Below are positions 62,417-64,000 of a stretch of DNA of 64,000 bases, piece after piece. The stretch comes from Dehalococcoidia bacterium. Lineage in GTDB: Bacteria; Chloroflexota; Dehalococcoidia; UBA3495. The stretch lies in the NCBI GenBank assembly GCA_030753265.1, contig JASMCQ010000035.1, positions 47,678 through 111,677 on the forward strand. Reading direction: 5' to 3'. The first letter of the stretch is position 1. Each line of letters begins with the position of its first letter. A program made the translations under genes and the position numbers. Below the pieces are notes generated by a model. That model saw only the letters and a program-made list of their open reading frames with translations, searched no databases and was not told the DNA's origin.

Positions 62417-64000
62417 ATGTCAGTCATGGAAGGACTGACGTTGACCCAAAGAGAACAAGCGAGGTTAGGAGTTTTGAATCGGGTGTTACAGGGGTTTATG
62501 GGGGTAGGCGAGGCGGCCCACCTCCTAGGGGTGAGCGAACGCCATGCCTGGCGAATGTTGGCGGCATATCGGGAGGAAGGTGCCGCCGCGTTGGCCCATG
62601 GGAACCGGGGCCGTCGACCAGCCAACACCATCCCCGAGGAGATCCGGCAGCAGGTGATCACACTGGCCGGCACGCGCTACGCGAGGCTGAACCAGACGCA
62701 TTTCACCGACCTGCTGGAGGAGCGTGAGGGCGTGATCCTGGCGCGCTCCACCGTGCGCAACATACTGGTGGGAGCCGGGATAGGCAGCCCCCGGCGGCGC
62801 CGACCCCCGCGCCATCGCGTCCGTCGAGAGCGCTTCCCCCAGGAAGGGATGTTGGTGCAGATCGACGGGAGTCACCATGACTGGCTGGGAGGCCGGGGCC
62901 CGGTGATGGCGTTGCTCTTGGCCGTGGACGACGCCACGGGCACGGTGCCATGGAGCCTGTTTCGTTACCAAGAGGACACTTACGGCTATTTCCTCCTGTT
63001 CCAGGGCATCCTCGAGCGCCGGGGGATTCCCCTGGCGGTGTACAGTGACCGCCACGCCGTCTTCCAGTTCACGGCCACAGCCCGGTGCCCGCTGGAGGAC
63101 CATGTGGCCAGGGACCACGGCCTCACGCAATTCGGCCGGGCGATGGGGGAGCTGGGGGTGACGCAGATCTTTGCCCGATCACCGGAGGCGAAAGGGCGCG
63201 TCGAGCGGGCAGCGGGCACATTGCAGGATAGGCTGGTGGCCGAGCTCCGGCTGGCGGGGGCCAGCACCTTAGATGAGGCCAACTGTGTGCTCTGGGAGTT
63301 CTTGCCCCGGTACAACCAGCGCTTCGGCGTGCCAGCGGCCCACCCGGCCAGTGCTTACCGCCCAATGGACCCGGACCTGGACCTGGCTGGGGTCCTGTGT
63401 TTCAAGCATAACCGGAAAGTGGCGAGGGACAACACGGTGAAATACCAGTGGAGACCCGTGCAACTGCTCCCCGGACCGGACCGCCCCAGCTATGCGGGGA
63501 CACGGGTGGAGGTGCAGGAGCGGTTGGATGGCCGCTTGGTTGTGAGCTACCAGGGCCGGATCATCCCCAGCCGGGAAGCACCCCCGAGGCCGTCAGTTCT
63601 CCGGATGGCCAACGGCATCCGGCCTTGGGAACCCACCACTACCCTTCAAAGCCTCGCGATGGGGGTGACCCCCGTTGGTGCCGGGGATCACCCCCATCGC
63701 GAGGGAGCTGCCGCAGGCAGCTATCGGCAGGCTACCAATGGAGTAGCTCGTCGCCTTGGCAGGCCACGTTCCCCAGCCCCACCAACAGGACAGAGCCGAC
63801 GGCCCACCCCGCGTCAACAGGCACGCTGGAGGGCCGTACAGAAGGCCAAGCGCCGTGGACTGGGCCTTCGTGCTATCGCCAGGGAACTCGGTATCCATCG
63901 GAACACTGCCCGCAAGTATGCTGCGGCTACCATTCCGCCCACCTATCCTAAACACCAGCCCAGCGTAACCACCGGAGTAAACGCAACTGACATAATCCCT
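62417..64000 (+). CDS. ISNCY-like transposase frame, runs off the window
   Basis: An open frame of at least 528 codons with no stop before the window edge. An N-terminal helix-turn-helix (about residues 28-55, GEAAHLLGVSERHAWRM) is followed by a DDE core: D150 (QIDGSHHDW), D211 (VYSDRHAVF) and E263 (AKGRVERAA). About 400 residues match the ISNCY-family layout. The frame then continues, through a large hairpin (63652-63704), into a second helix-turn-helix (LGLRAIARELGIHRNTARKYA) like those of IS21/ISL3 proteins. The start may be ATG 62417 or 62426. Confidence 0.8.
   Translation, partial: MSVMEGLTLTQREQARLGVLNRVLQGFMGVGEAAHLLGVSERHAWRMLAAYREEGAAALAHGNRGRRPANTIPEEIRQQVITLAGTRYARLNQTHFTDLLEEREGVILARSTVRNILVGAGIGSPRRRRPPRHRVRRERFPQEGMLVQIDGSHHDWLGGRGPVMALLLAVDDATGTVPWSLFRYQEDTYGYFLLFQGILERRGIPLAVYSDRHAVFQFTATARCPLEDHVARDHGLTQFGRAMGELGVTQIFARSPEAKGRVERAAGTLQDRLVAELRLAGASTLDEANCVLWEFLPRYNQRFGVPAAHPASAYRPMDPDLDLAGVLCFKHNRKVARDNTVKYQWRPVQLLPGPDRPSYAGTRVEVQERLDGRLVVSYQGRIIPSREAPPRPSVLRMANGIRPWEPTTTLQSLAMGVTPVGAGDHPHREGAAAGSYRQATNGVARRLGRPRSPAPPTGQSRRPTPRQQARWRAVQKAKRRGLGLRAIARELGIHRNTARKYAAATIPPTYPKHQPSVTTGVNATDIIP
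62419..62439. repeat. Small hairpin overlapping transposase start
   Basis: GTCAGTC (62419-62425) and GACTGAC (62433-62439) with a 7-bp loop, overlapping the first codons. It may limit translation or be part of the IS end. Confidence 0.35.
63652..63704. repeat. Large hairpin inside the transposase frame
   Basis: The left arm CCTCGCGATGGGGGTGACCC pairs with the right arm (63683-63704), with one bulged A and a roughly 10-nt loop. The reading frame passes through it without a stop, in the part that does not resemble ISNCY transposases. It could be an inserted palindrome or an internal end of the element. Confidence 0.75.

Overview
This is a GC-rich, gene-dense bacterial chromosome segment. The gene set fits a Chloroflexota organism, probably of the Dehalococcoidia/SAR202 type. 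The reasons are T-box leaders on branched-chain amino-acid genes, an AccD-AccA fusion, menaquinone-type prenyl chemistry, and many accessory CoA-transferase III, enolase-superfamily, VOC, amidohydrolase and MaoC-like genes. This placement is inference from gene content, not from a marker tree. No rRNA, tRNA or CRISPR array was found by reading.

Layout. 1-4.9 kb: glutamyl- and glutaminyl-tRNA synthetases in tandem, an 800-bp gap with a good promoter-like site, and a metallo-beta-lactamase hydrolase. 5.3-13.4 kb: mtaB overlapped by a HEPN-like gene, a thiamine-diphosphate enzyme, a divergent iron-alcohol-dehydrogenase homologue, fumarase, and a DUF4349 lipoprotein gene split by an in-frame stop. 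13.6-16.8 kb: a lone acetolactate synthase behind a T-box with an apparent Ile (ATC) specifier, and an unusual AhpD-like/winged-helix fusion. 16.9-25.2 kb: housekeeping genes (tsaD, corC-like, phosphoglycerate-mutase-like, tilS), a DUF6282 hydrolase, a beta-propeller lipoprotein and a hot-dog protein. 25.8-38.2 kb: FAD oxidoreductase plus menA, accDA, mrp and a DUF59 protein, quinone oxidoreductase, amidohydrolase, polyprenyl synthase and metG.

38.3-43.9 kb is a biosynthetic operon, ilvB-ilvN-ilvC-leuA, under a second T-box with an apparent Leu (CTC) specifier. The two acetolactate synthases would therefore sense different uncharged tRNAs. 44-53.3 kb holds an MBL exonuclease-like gene, a recombinase core-binding-domain/GreA fusion, VOC, HAD, a membrane protein, an enolase-superfamily enzyme, a broken MFS transporter and a TlpA-like thioredoxin. 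53.6-61.3 kb is an accessory acyl-CoA region: a double-length CoA-transferase III, two single ones and a double hot-dog MaoC-like protein, interrupted by a lower-GC methyltransferase. The right end (62.0-64.0 kb) is mobile DNA: a decayed IS3 transposase remnant abutting an ISNCY-like transposase frame that runs off the window.

The most unusual items are the AhpD-like/D5-winged-helix fusion, the recombinase-CB/GreA fusion, the paired Ile/Leu T-boxes, the HEPN-mtaB overlap, and the transposase frame with a second helix-turn-helix beyond a large hairpin. Several families of GC-rich hairpin repeats recur between genes. No new defence system was recognised.
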